Shown piece by piece: positions 1 to 5,232 of a stretch of DNA of 9,298 bases. A program made the translations under genes and the position numbers. Under the pieces are notes generated by a model. The model ran no database searches. It had not been told where the DNA came from and worked only from the letters and a program-made list of their open reading frames with translations. The first letter of the stretch is position 1. Every line of letters starts with the position of its first letter. Source of the DNA: Aliicoccus sp041838435 (GTDB lineage: Bacteria > Bacillota > Bacilli > Staphylococcales > Salinicoccaceae); contig JBGYPO010000144.1 in NCBI GenBank assembly GCA_041838435.1, positions 1 to 9,298 of the forward strand, written 5' to 3'.

Positions 1-421
1 CCTTACCTGTACCGGTTATCAAATCGATATCCACACCACGTTCGCGTGCGACTTTCCGCGTGAACGGCGCTGCTTTAATACGCTTCGGTCCGGATGTTTC
101 TTTTACTGATTTTTCTGCAAGGGGCTCATTTACCATTTTTTCTTCTTCAGTCGTCTCTTTTTTATCGGCACCGGGCTCCGGTGAATCTTCTGATTCAATC
201 TCCAATATCACCGTGCCAACAGGAATTGTCTCGCCTTCCCCCACCAAAATCCTGCCAATTTTACCTGCGACAGGTGCGGAGAGCTCAGTCACCATCTTCT
301 CTGTCTGGAGTTCTATTATCGGCTGGTCGCGCTTTACAGTATCACCCTCACTCACAAAGTAAGTGACGACGGTGCCTTCTGTCATGCCTTCACCAATGTC
401 ATATAACTTAACTTCTACCAT
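1..421 (-). CDS. 2-oxoacid dehydrogenase E2 (dihydrolipoamide acyltransferase), N-terminal part
   Basis: This is the first 140 residues of the E2 core of a 2-oxoacid dehydrogenase complex; the rest lies beyond the left edge. Residues 2-76 form a lipoyl domain, with K42 in an ELQTEKMVTEL context as the probable lipoylated lysine. Residues 77-112 are a charged Glu/Lys-rich linker. From about residue 113 a peripheral-subunit-binding domain begins (AAPFTRKVARERGVDIDLI). The catalytic acyltransferase domain is not in view. I chose the ATG at 421 because AGGAGG (433-428) lies six bases upstream; the in-frame ATG at 427 abuts that SD. The SD nearly touches the E1-beta stop, so translation is probably coupled. 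E2 swings the acyl group from E1 to CoA in the cytoplasm. The family is certain. The acyl group is not readable from this part, so no symbol (pdhC, acoC or bkdB type) is assigned. Confidence 0.93.
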   Translation of the reverse strand, partial: MVEVKLYDIGEGMTEGTVVTYFVSEGDTVKRDQPIIELQTEKMVTELSAPVAGKIGRILVGEGETIPVGTVILEIESEDSPEPGADKKETTEEEKMVNEPLAEKSVKETSGPKRIKAAPFTRKVARERGVDIDLITGTGK

Positions 422-433
422 GCTCATCCTCCT

Positions 434-1420
434 TTAGAAATCCATCACGTTCTGGATGCTCGCCATCACGCGCTCCGGTGTCGGCAAATAGTGTTTCTCG
501 AGTGCCCAGAATGGAACATGGACATCTGGTGCTGTCACGCTTTCAATCGGTGACTTCATATATAAGAATGACGTGTCATTAATAATGCGAATAATATCGT
601 TCGATAACCCGCCCGTCTGCTGTGCTTCGTGCACGATGACACATCGGTTCGTTTTCTGTACGGATTCTGCAATGATATCTCTATCCATTGGGTATAATGT
701 TCGGAGGTCGATTACGTCACACGTGATGCCTTTATCCCGGGCCATCTCCGCTGCTTTAAGTGCTACTTTCATCATGGCGCCCCACGCAATTATTGTGACG
801 TCGTCACCCTCCTCTGCGAGATGTCCTTTCCCGATTTCGACACTGTATTTCTCCTCGGGTACTGCGTCACGTGTACCGCGGTATAGTTTCAATGATTCTA
901 AGAACAGTACAGGGTCTGGATCTTCAATCGCTGCAATTAACAAACCTTTCGTATCATAAGCAGTCGAAGGACATACAACTTTTATGCCGGGCATATGTGT
1001 AAACAATGCTTCCATACTGTCTGAATGGATTTCCGGTGCATGCACGCCGGCACCATAAGGTGCACGGATGACCATCGGCACGGTGAACTTGCCCATCGTA
1101 CGGTATCGCATGCGTGTTGCCTGGGTCATAATCTGCTCGAATGCAGGGTACACAAAGCCAAAAAACTGAATTTCAGCAACCGGTCGCATGCCGTTCATTG
1201 CCATACCAATTGAAGCACCGACGATGCCGGACTCTGATAACGGCGTGTCCATCACGCGTGATTCACCGAAAGTATCTATCAGTCCATCTGTTGCCCGGAA
1301 TACGCCGCCGTTCACACCAACGTCTTCTCCGAGTACGACGACGCTTTCGTCTTCATGCATCATCACTTCCAGCGCATCTTTTACAGCCTGGACAGGGGTT
1401 AGTATTCGTTCTTTACTCAC
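434..1420 (-). CDS. 2-oxoacid dehydrogenase E1 component, beta subunit
   Basis: This is the beta subunit of the thiamine-diphosphate-dependent E1 heterotetramer, which decarboxylates a 2-oxoacid and passes the acyl group to lipoyl-E2. At 328 residues it has the usual length. The N-terminal pyrimidine-binding domain carries GEDVGVNGGVFRAT (31-44) and TPLSESGIVG (59-68), where E63 should activate the cofactor. It also carries FFGFVYPAFEQI and APYGAGVHAPEIHSDS with conserved histidines H127 and H132. The C-terminal transketolase-like domain includes DLRTLYP and VHEAQQTGG. The start is GTG, directly abutting the E1-alpha TAG stop, with AAGGGGG (1435-1429) eight bases upstream inside the E1-alpha end; coupling is likely. 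Overall it resembles Gram-positive PdhB and AcoB. The neighbouring phenylalanine dehydrogenase and thioesterase suggest an arylpyruvate substrate, but this is inference. Pyruvate, acetoin or branched-chain oxoacids cannot be excluded. Confidence 0.95.
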   Translation of the reverse strand: MSKERILTPVQAVKDALEVMMHEDESVVVLGEDVGVNGGVFRATDGLIDTFGESRVMDTPLSESGIVGASIGMAMNGMRPVAEIQFFGFVYPAFEQIMTQATRMRYRTMGKFTVPMVIRAPYGAGVHAPEIHSDSMEALFTHMPGIKVVCPSTAYDTKGLLIAAIEDPDPVLFLESLKLYRGTRDAVPEEKYSVEIGKGHLAEEGDDVTIIAWGAMMKVALKAAEMARDKGITCDVIDLRTLYPMDRDIIAESVQKTNRCVIVHEAQQTGGLSNDIIRIINDTSFLYMKSPIESVTAPDVHVPFWALEKHYLPTPERVMASIQNVMDF

Positions 1421-2500
1421 CTACTCCGCCCCCTTTTCTAAAAATGACTTATACGACTCTTTATGTGCTTCAATCGTCCACGGGTTTTCTTCAAACATAT
1501 GGTCGTATATATCGTCCACATTCGGTTTAGGCATTGCTTCGAATGCTTTAACCGCCGCCTCTATTGTTTCTTCATTTTCAGCTTCTATCTGTTCTATAAA
1601 TCCATCCGATAAAAAACCATTCAGCTCCATAAATTTCTCAAGTCTGTCAATCGGATCGTTCAGTCGGTGTTTCTCATTCTCAGCATCATTATCGCGATAC
1701 TTCGTCGGGTCATCCGCCGTTGTATGGGCACCGTAACGCCATGTCACGGCTTCAATCAACGTTGGACCTTCGCCGTTACGCGCGGCATCCACAGATTTCT
1801 TCGTCTCAAAATACACTGCGAATATGTCGTTGCCGTCAATACGTTTACCTTTCATGCCATAAGCAATCGATTTTTGCGCGACTGTTTCTGACTTCATCTG
1901 TTTCCATATCGGGACTGAAATCGCATAATGGTTATTTTGATTAAAAAACACAACCGGTGCCTTAAAAACAGCGGCAAAGTTCATGCCTTCGTGGAAGTCT
2001 CCTTCACTTGTGGCACCATCTCCGAAGTAACATATCGTTACGTCTCGCTCACCTTTATATTGACTTGCCATCGCTATGCCCGCACTGATTGGCAACTGTG
2101 TCGCGATTGGCACAGATGGCGGCAGGACTTTTTTGCCACTATCATCTATATTGCCTTCGACTCGGCCATTCCAGTTCGCAATCAAATTAAAGCTATTCGT
2201 AAATGTAAACATTGCTGCATGATCACGATAAGTCGGAAACATCCAATCGTTATCATCCAGTGCATACGCACTCCCCACCTGGGCTGCTTCCTGTCCACCG
2301 AAAAGTGGATATGTACCAATGCGTCCCTGTCGCTGCATATTGACTAATTTCTCATCAAGCTTTCGCATCAACTTCAGTTGTGTTAGAAACTTTTCGCAAA
2401 GTTCTTGTGTAATTTTGTCCTTATATGTGTCATCAAGTAACTGACCTGCCTGATCCATTACTTGAATAAGTGGAAATTGATCTTTTATAGACTGAGTCAC
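1421..2500 (-). CDS. 2-oxoacid dehydrogenase E1 component, alpha subunit
   Basis: This is the alpha subunit of E1, which binds the diphosphate of thiamine diphosphate. It has 359 residues. The cofactor motif runs from GDG (160-162) to NN (189-190). YRD lies at 91-93. The active-site loop reads RYGAHTTADDPTKYR (255-269), where H259 matches the histidine of the YGPHT motif in Bacillus PdhA. The segment GRVEGNIDDSGKKVLPPS resembles the PdhA subtype of Bacillota. The start is GTG at 2500, preceded by AAAGGGTGAT (2513-2504). The frame stays open to an ATG at 2596, but that extension runs back through the end of the upstream gene and lacks homology, so I reject it. The gene begins 13 bases after the phenylalanine dehydrogenase stop. 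Similarity alone would suggest pyruvate dehydrogenase; the operon context points to an aromatic or other unusual 2-oxoacid. A housekeeping PDH would not normally be co-transcribed with an amino acid dehydrogenase and a thioesterase. Confidence 0.95.
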   Translation of the reverse strand: MTQSIKDQFPLIQVMDQAGQLLDDTYKDKITQELCEKFLTQLKLMRKLDEKLVNMQRQGRIGTYPLFGGQEAAQVGSAYALDDNDWMFPTYRDHAAMFTFTNSFNLIANWNGRVEGNIDDSGKKVLPPSVPIATQLPISAGIAMASQYKGERDVTICYFGDGATSEGDFHEGMNFAAVFKAPVVFFNQNNHYAISVPIWKQMKSETVAQKSIAYGMKGKRIDGNDIFAVYFETKKSVDAARNGEGPTLIEAVTWRYGAHTTADDPTKYRDNDAENEKHRLNDPIDRLEKFMELNGFLSDGFIEQIEAENEETIEAAVKAFEAMPKPNVDDIYDHMFEENPWTIEAHKESYKSFLEKGAE

Positions 2501-2503
2501 ATA

Positions 2504-2513
2504 ATCACCCTTT
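2504..2513 (-). promoter_or_regulatory. Shine-Dalgarno site deciding the E1-alpha GTG start
   Basis: AAAGGGTGAT on the minus strand lies just upstream of the GTG at 2500, between the TAG stop of the amino acid dehydrogenase (2516-2514) and E1-alpha. It supports the GTG rather than the ATG at 2596 in the same open frame. Confidence 0.7.
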
Positions 2514-3647
2514 CTATTCTTTAATCTGCCATTTCGGACGGCGTGTACGCGCATAGAAATTATTGCGGCTGCGCTGGTCCTCAAGCACGGCTTCAACCCT
2601 TATATTTGCAGCTTCTAACGTCGTTATATCGCGTGAATCGGCTTCTTCATATATCGAAGCGAGCGAATCATATATTGCTTTTGTTTTCTTCAGAACGCGT
2701 GAAGGTTTTGGTCCATATAGTTCGTCTGCAACCTGGATTAGTCCGCCCGCATTGACGATAAAGTCAGGCGCGTACACGATGCCTTTATCTTTTAAAACTT
2801 GTGCAATACCTGTTGTTTTTAGCTGGTTATTCGCTGAACCAACAACTGCTTTAACATTTAGCTGCCCGATTGTCTCTGCATTAATGATGCCGCCCATCGC
2901 ACATGGGATGAATATATCAGCATCTACACCATATATTTCATCCAACGCCACTATCTCCAGTGTGCCGGGTGTATCTTCCGCTATGTGTTTGATCTCTGTA
3001 ATCGCTGCTTTGTTAATATCCGTCGCATACACTGTCGCACCGACTTCAAGTAACCTGCGTACAATTTTAAACCCTACTTTTCCAAGGCCTTGGACTGAGT
3101 ATGTGCGTAACCCCAGGCTTTTATCTTGGAATATATAATTATTCGTTGCTTCAAGTGCAAACAATACACCTTCAGCCGTCGGTACTGATGAGTCACCACT
3201 GCCGCCATATTCTTCCGGTATACCATTTATAAAGCGTGTTTCTTTCGCTGCTTCTACAAAATCATCAGGAACTGTGCCCATGTCTGTACCCGTATAAAAA
3301 CGGCCGTTTAATGAATCGACATATTGACCGAATGCCCGGAATAATGCCGGTGTGCGATCTGTCTTCGGGTCACCGATAATGACTGCTTTACCGCCGCCAA
3401 AATCGAGCCCGGCAGCTGCGCATTTATGTGTCATGCCTTCTGAAAGTTTTAGTACATCATCAAGTGCTTCATCGACACTTGGGTACGGAAACATACGCGT
3501 TCCGCCTGTCGCCGGTCCGAGTGTCGTATCATGAATGGCGATGATTGCCTGCAGACCACTATGGGGATCATTGCAGAGTATCACCTGTTCATGGTTTTTT
3601 ATCTTGTCAAAGAAATCGATTGCCTGTTCACTATGCATACTTGTCAC
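2514..3647 (-). CDS. pdh: Phenylalanine (aromatic L-amino acid) dehydrogenase
   Basis: This NAD-dependent enzyme of the Glu/Leu/Phe/Val dehydrogenase family oxidatively deaminates L-phenylalanine, and probably L-tyrosine, to the arylpyruvate plus ammonia. At 377 residues it is the usual length. Substrate-binding and catalytic lysines are K75 (GMTHKC) and K87 (GGGKAV), with D122 in FYTGTDMGT. The NAD fold has GLGKVG (187-192). It is called phenylalanine rather than leucine dehydrogenase because G120 (YTGTD) and L303 (AGGLIQV) match G124 and L307 of the Lysinibacillus sphaericus enzyme, where leucine dehydrogenases have Ala and Val. The C-terminal RRPKWQIKE also matches phenylalanine dehydrogenases. 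N141 aligns with N145 of L. sphaericus, a residue linked to tyrosine acceptance. The start is GTG with GGAGGG (3660-3655) seven bases upstream; the ATG at 3638 is too far from it. It lies three bases after the thioesterase stop. Role inferred: the entry step for tyrosine or phenylalanine breakdown. Confidence 0.93.
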   Translation of the reverse strand: MTSMHSEQAIDFFDKIKNHEQVILCNDPHSGLQAIIAIHDTTLGPATGGTRMFPYPSVDEALDDVLKLSEGMTHKCAAAGLDFGGGKAVIIGDPKTDRTPALFRAFGQYVDSLNGRFYTGTDMGTVPDDFVEAAKETRFINGIPEEYGGSGDSSVPTAEGVLFALEATNNYIFQDKSLGLRTYSVQGLGKVGFKIVRRLLEVGATVYATDINKAAITEIKHIAEDTPGTLEIVALDEIYGVDADIFIPCAMGGIINAETIGQLNVKAVVGSANNQLKTTGIAQVLKDKGIVYAPDFIVNAGGLIQVADELYGPKPSRVLKKTKAIYDSLASIYEEADSRDITTLEAANIRVEAVLEDQRSRNNFYARTRRPKWQIKE

Positions 3648-3650
3648 TAT

Positions 3651-4064
3651 CTATCCCTCCGTGTTGAGTTGTGCCTGAATTTTTTCTAATTGTTCTGCCA
3701 TGTAACCTTTGGGTAAAATTGCTATTGTCACAGTCCCCTTACCAATGACGCCGAGTCCGTTGCTGACTTCTACATCAGTCGTAATTTTACGTGAATCAAT
3801 TGATGCAAGGGTCGCTTTACATGTCACGAGTGAACCAAGAGGTGTCGGGGCAATGTGTTTCATTGAAACTTGTGCACCGGCAGACTCTTCAGATTCATCT
3901 ATGTATGGCAAAATAAGATGCCGCGCGACTTGTTCCATGTGCTTGACCATTGATGCTGTCGAATATGCAGGATGGACAACTTCTCCGTCAAACGCTGCAA
4001 ACATATCATGTGTCACAGTAATATCGAGTGTTTCCGACATACCGATTGTGAGTCCATCTTTCAT
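3651..4064 (-). CDS. FlK-like hotdog-fold acyl-CoA thioesterase
   Basis: This 137-residue cytoplasmic protein fits the FlK (fluoroacetyl-CoA thioesterase) branch of the hotdog superfamily, which hydrolyses acyl-CoA to the free acid and CoA. T36, E44 and H70 occur at exactly the relative spacings of the FlK triad T42, E50 and H76 (8 and 26 residues). Surrounding sequence is HPAYSTASMVKHMEQVARHL and SMKHIAPTPLGSLVTCKATL, typical of this family. The ATG at 4064 has a strong SD, AGGAGGA (4077-4071), six bases upstream. It is the first gene of the minus-strand operon, ahead of the amino acid dehydrogenase and the E1/E2 genes. The inferred substrate is the acyl-CoA made by that complex, perhaps 4-hydroxyphenylacetyl-CoA or phenylacetyl-CoA, giving the free arylacetate that HpaBC needs. 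Alternatives are a housekeeping role clearing a toxic or misprimed acyl-CoA. Family confidence is high; the substrate is inferred. Confidence 0.85.
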   Translation of the reverse strand: MKDGLTIGMSETLDITVTHDMFAAFDGEVVHPAYSTASMVKHMEQVARHLILPYIDESEESAGAQVSMKHIAPTPLGSLVTCKATLASIDSRKITTDVEVSNGLGVIGKGTVTIAILPKGYMAEQLEKIQAQLNTEG

Positions 4065-4087
4065 AACGCGTCCTCCTTTTCAAACAT

Positions 4088-4101
4088 TGCAAACGCTTTC
4101 A
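4088..4101 (-). promoter_or_regulatory. cre-like CcpA operator in the leader of the thioesterase operon
   Basis: The minus strand reads TGAAAGCGTTTGCA, matching every position of the cre consensus TGWAARCGYTWNCA. It lies downstream of the predicted promoter and ends ten bases before the thioesterase SD, so CcpA bound here could block elongating RNA polymerase. The plus-strand hpaB operon has a near-identical site in the same relative place. Confidence 0.8.
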
Positions 4102-4110
4102 ATACCGGCT

Positions 4111-4142
4111 AAAAAAACGTGTATGGGAACATTCACATACAC
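4111..4142 (-). promoter_or_regulatory. 24-bp imperfect palindrome plus T-run in the operon leader (operator or attenuator)
   Basis: Positions 4119-4142 form an imperfect palindrome: GTGTATG, a ten-base centre containing GAA-NN-TTC, then CATACAC. Twenty of 24 positions are self-complementary. On the minus strand it is followed, one G later, by seven Ts (4117-4111). It lies in the leader downstream of the predicted promoter. The T-run suggests an intrinsic terminator or attenuator, possibly also ending lysR transcripts. The stem is only seven base pairs with three G-C pairs, which is weak. Symmetry continuing into the centre suits a protein operator. No direct evidence separates the two. Confidence 0.5.
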
Positions 4143-4168
4143 ATAAATCTAATTGGAAATCCATATTC

Positions 4169-4198
4169 ATTATATTGGTCTCATGAAAAAAATGTCAA
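4169..4198 (-). promoter_or_regulatory. SigA-type promoter of the thioesterase/amino acid dehydrogenase/E1-E2 operon
   Basis: On the minus strand TTGACA (4198-4193) and TATAAT (4174-4169), both perfect consensus hexamers, are separated by 18 bases. The predicted transcription start is near 4162, giving a leader of about 97 bases that contains the palindrome, T-run, cre site and SD. The promoter begins just past the lysR stop, so the operon can be transcribed independently of lysR. Confidence 0.8.
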
Positions 4199-4199
4199 T

Positions 4200-5078
4200 T
4201 TATTTCTGAAATAATGACACGAATCGCTCTGCACTTTGTGGCAGAGATCGTGATTTAAGCCAGATGATTGCGGACTTAGAGACGAGGTCTTCATCTGCAA
4301 TAGGCCGATAAAAAATATTCGGGTACTGTCGCGATGCGAGTGCGGTTTCAGGCACAATCGATACGCCTATTCCCTGCGCGACTAGCGTGAGAAGCATTTC
4401 GACGTCCGGGCAGACCACACGCACATCCGGCTCCACGTCTGCACGTTTAAACGCCTCGATAATTGTTTCGTACTGCCCGGACCCGCTGACACGCTTCAAC
4501 AACAGCAGCGGCAACGTCGATAAGTCGTGCGGCGACACCCGGTCTTTCGGCAGCCGGCTCAAATACGATTCGTGCGCCACCACAACATACCGCTCGTCAG
4601 GTAAGTGCGCGATATCGAAATCATCAAGTCCAATCGGCAGCCGCACAATTGCGATGTCAATCTCACGCGCACGTAACATCTCTGATAACCGATATGAGTC
4701 ACCGTCGCGAATATCAAACGATACACCCGGGAAATGTTCCTGGAAGTATGCAATTTTTTCTATGACATGTTGAAACGATGATTTGACAGAACCGATTGCA
4801 AGTTCTCCAGAGAGACCTGCTGATGTCGCGCTGACTTCATTCACAATGTCATCAAACATATCAAACAGAAGCGACGCTTTGTTATGGAGCATCTGCCCTG
4901 CCTTCGTCAACTCCATCCTGCGACCGTTACGCTCGAATAACTTTACGCCGAGCTCCCGCTCAAGCCCCTGTAAGCTTTGACTTAGGGGCGGCTGTGCAAT
5001 ATGTAACTTCTTTGCGGCTCTTGTAATTTGTCCTTCTTCAGCTATCGTATTGAAATATTTTAGTTGACGCATATCCAT
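4200..5078 (-). CDS. LysR-family transcriptional regulator
   Basis: This is a 292-residue LysR-type regulator of normal length. The N-terminal winged helix-turn-helix (about residues 1-60) reads MDMRQLKYFNTIAEEGQITRAAKKL... with AQPPLSQSLQGLERELGVKLFER as the recognition segment, followed by a linker helix. Residues from about 90 onward form the two-lobed effector-binding domain. I chose the ATG at 5078 because the family typically starts MDIRQL; AAGGA (5095-5091) is the nearest SD, 12 bases upstream, which is rather far. The ATG at 5072 is an alternative. The gene is divergent from hpaB and lies directly upstream of the minus-strand operon. It is therefore likely to control one or both operons, with an aromatic effector such as 4-hydroxyphenylacetate or an arylpyruvate. 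Neither effector nor target can be read from the sequence. It is not HpaA, the AraC-type activator of the E. coli hpa genes. Confidence 0.93.
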   Translation of the reverse strand: MDMRQLKYFNTIAEEGQITRAAKKLHIAQPPLSQSLQGLERELGVKLFERNGRRMELTKAGQMLHNKASLLFDMFDDIVNEVSATSAGLSGELAIGSVKSSFQHVIEKIAYFQEHFPGVSFDIRDGDSYRLSEMLRAREIDIAIVRLPIGLDDFDIAHLPDERYVVVAHESYLSRLPKDRVSPHDLSTLPLLLLKRVSGSGQYETIIEAFKRADVEPDVRVVCPDVEMLLTLVAQGIGVSIVPETALASRQYPNIFYRPIADEDLVSKSAIIWLKSRSLPQSAERFVSLFQK

Positions 5079-5098
5079 ATATCCATCATATCCTTAAT

Positions 5099-5133
5099 AT
5101 ATACTTTTGATATATTATATATATTTTAAATAT
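5099..5133. promoter_or_regulatory. Tandem candidate LysR boxes (ATAT-N7-ATAT) in the divergent region
   Basis: ATAT-N7-ATAT occurs at 5099-5113 and again at 5119-5133. Each contains the T-N11-A core expected of LysR-type sites, and the two are 20 bp apart, about two helical turns. They overlap the predicted lysR -10 and the possible hpaB promoter, as in autoregulated divergent LysR systems. The surrounding DNA is extremely AT-rich, so chance occurrence is a real possibility. Confidence 0.35.
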
Positions 5134-5136
5134 GTT
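5107..5136 (+). promoter_or_regulatory. Possible promoter of the hpaBCED operon
   Basis: TTGATA (5107-5112) and TATGTT (5131-5136) are spaced by 18 bases on the plus strand, which would start transcription near 5143 and give a leader of about 90 bases. The -10 is poor, consistent with a promoter that needs an activator, but other placements in this AT-rich stretch are possible. Confidence 0.3.
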
Positions 5137-5143
5137 AATTCAA
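5114..5143 (-). promoter_or_regulatory. Probable lysR promoter
   Basis: On the minus strand TTGAAT (5143-5138) and TATAAT (5119-5114) are spaced by 18 bases, placing the transcription start near 5107, about 28 bases before the lysR ATG. It overlaps both candidate LysR boxes and faces the hpaB promoter region. Confidence 0.5.
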
Positions 5144-5153
5144 GTGTTACACT
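5143..5153. repeat. Short palindrome AGTGT-T-ACACT upstream of hpaB
   Basis: An 11-bp palindrome with a single-base centre lies between the candidate hpaB promoter and the cre site. It could be part of an operator near the hpaB transcription start. It is short enough to arise by chance. Confidence 0.25.
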
Positions 5154-5199
5154 GTAGAAAATAAGAAATACTCAGTCAAATCGTTTTTTTAATTTGTCT

Positions 5200-5213
5200 T
5201 GAAAGCGTTTTCT
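5200..5213 (+). promoter_or_regulatory. cre-like CcpA operator upstream of hpaB
   Basis: TGAAAGCGTTTTCT matches the cre consensus TGWAARCGYTWNCA at 13 of 14 positions; the final A is T. It ends seven bases before the hpaB SD, mirroring the site ahead of the thioesterase gene, and suggests glucose repression of the hpa operon. Confidence 0.7.
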
Positions 5214-5220
5214 AATTATG

Positions 5221-5226
5221 AGGAGG
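5221..5226 (+). promoter_or_regulatory. hpaB: Shine-Dalgarno site deciding the hpaB start
   Basis: AGGAGG is followed by six bases and then ATG at 5233. The upstream in-frame ATG at 5218 directly abuts this SD and would include it in the coding region, so 5233 is the start. Confidence 0.85.
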
Positions 5227-5232
5227 ACTATT

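Noticed and set aside
1188..1736. 182-codon plus-strand open frame spanning the E1-beta/E1-alpha junction
   Set aside because: It is antisense to two well-supported genes, is Ser-rich and has no recognisable domain.
2501..2596. N-terminal extension of E1-alpha to an in-frame ATG at 2596
   Set aside because: It overlaps the last 80 or so bases of the amino acid dehydrogenase in another frame, its sequence is unlike E1-alpha proteins, and the GTG at 2500 has its own SD.
2563..3138. 191-codon plus-strand open frame opposite the amino acid dehydrogenase
   Set aside because: It is antisense to a clear gene, has no SD or family resemblance, and is Ser/Ala/Pro-rich as expected of a shadow frame.
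2514..3647. Leucine dehydrogenase (branched-chain catabolism together with a BCKDH) as the call
   Set aside because: The Gly and Leu specificity residues and the C-terminal PKWQIKE match phenylalanine dehydrogenases; no bkd-type genes such as ptb or buk are seen.
4186..4192. Seven-T run just after the lysR stop as a terminator
   Set aside because: It sits in the spacer of a consensus promoter, and the preceding stem (TTATTT-CAG-AAATAA) is all A-T and too weak to be convincing.
4227..4246. Hairpin CTCTGC-N8-GCAGAG as a lysR terminator
   Set aside because: It lies inside the lysR coding region and no T-run follows on the transcribed strand.
5218..5232. Upstream ATG start for hpaB
   Set aside because: It abuts and includes the AGGAGG SD that serves ATG 5233.
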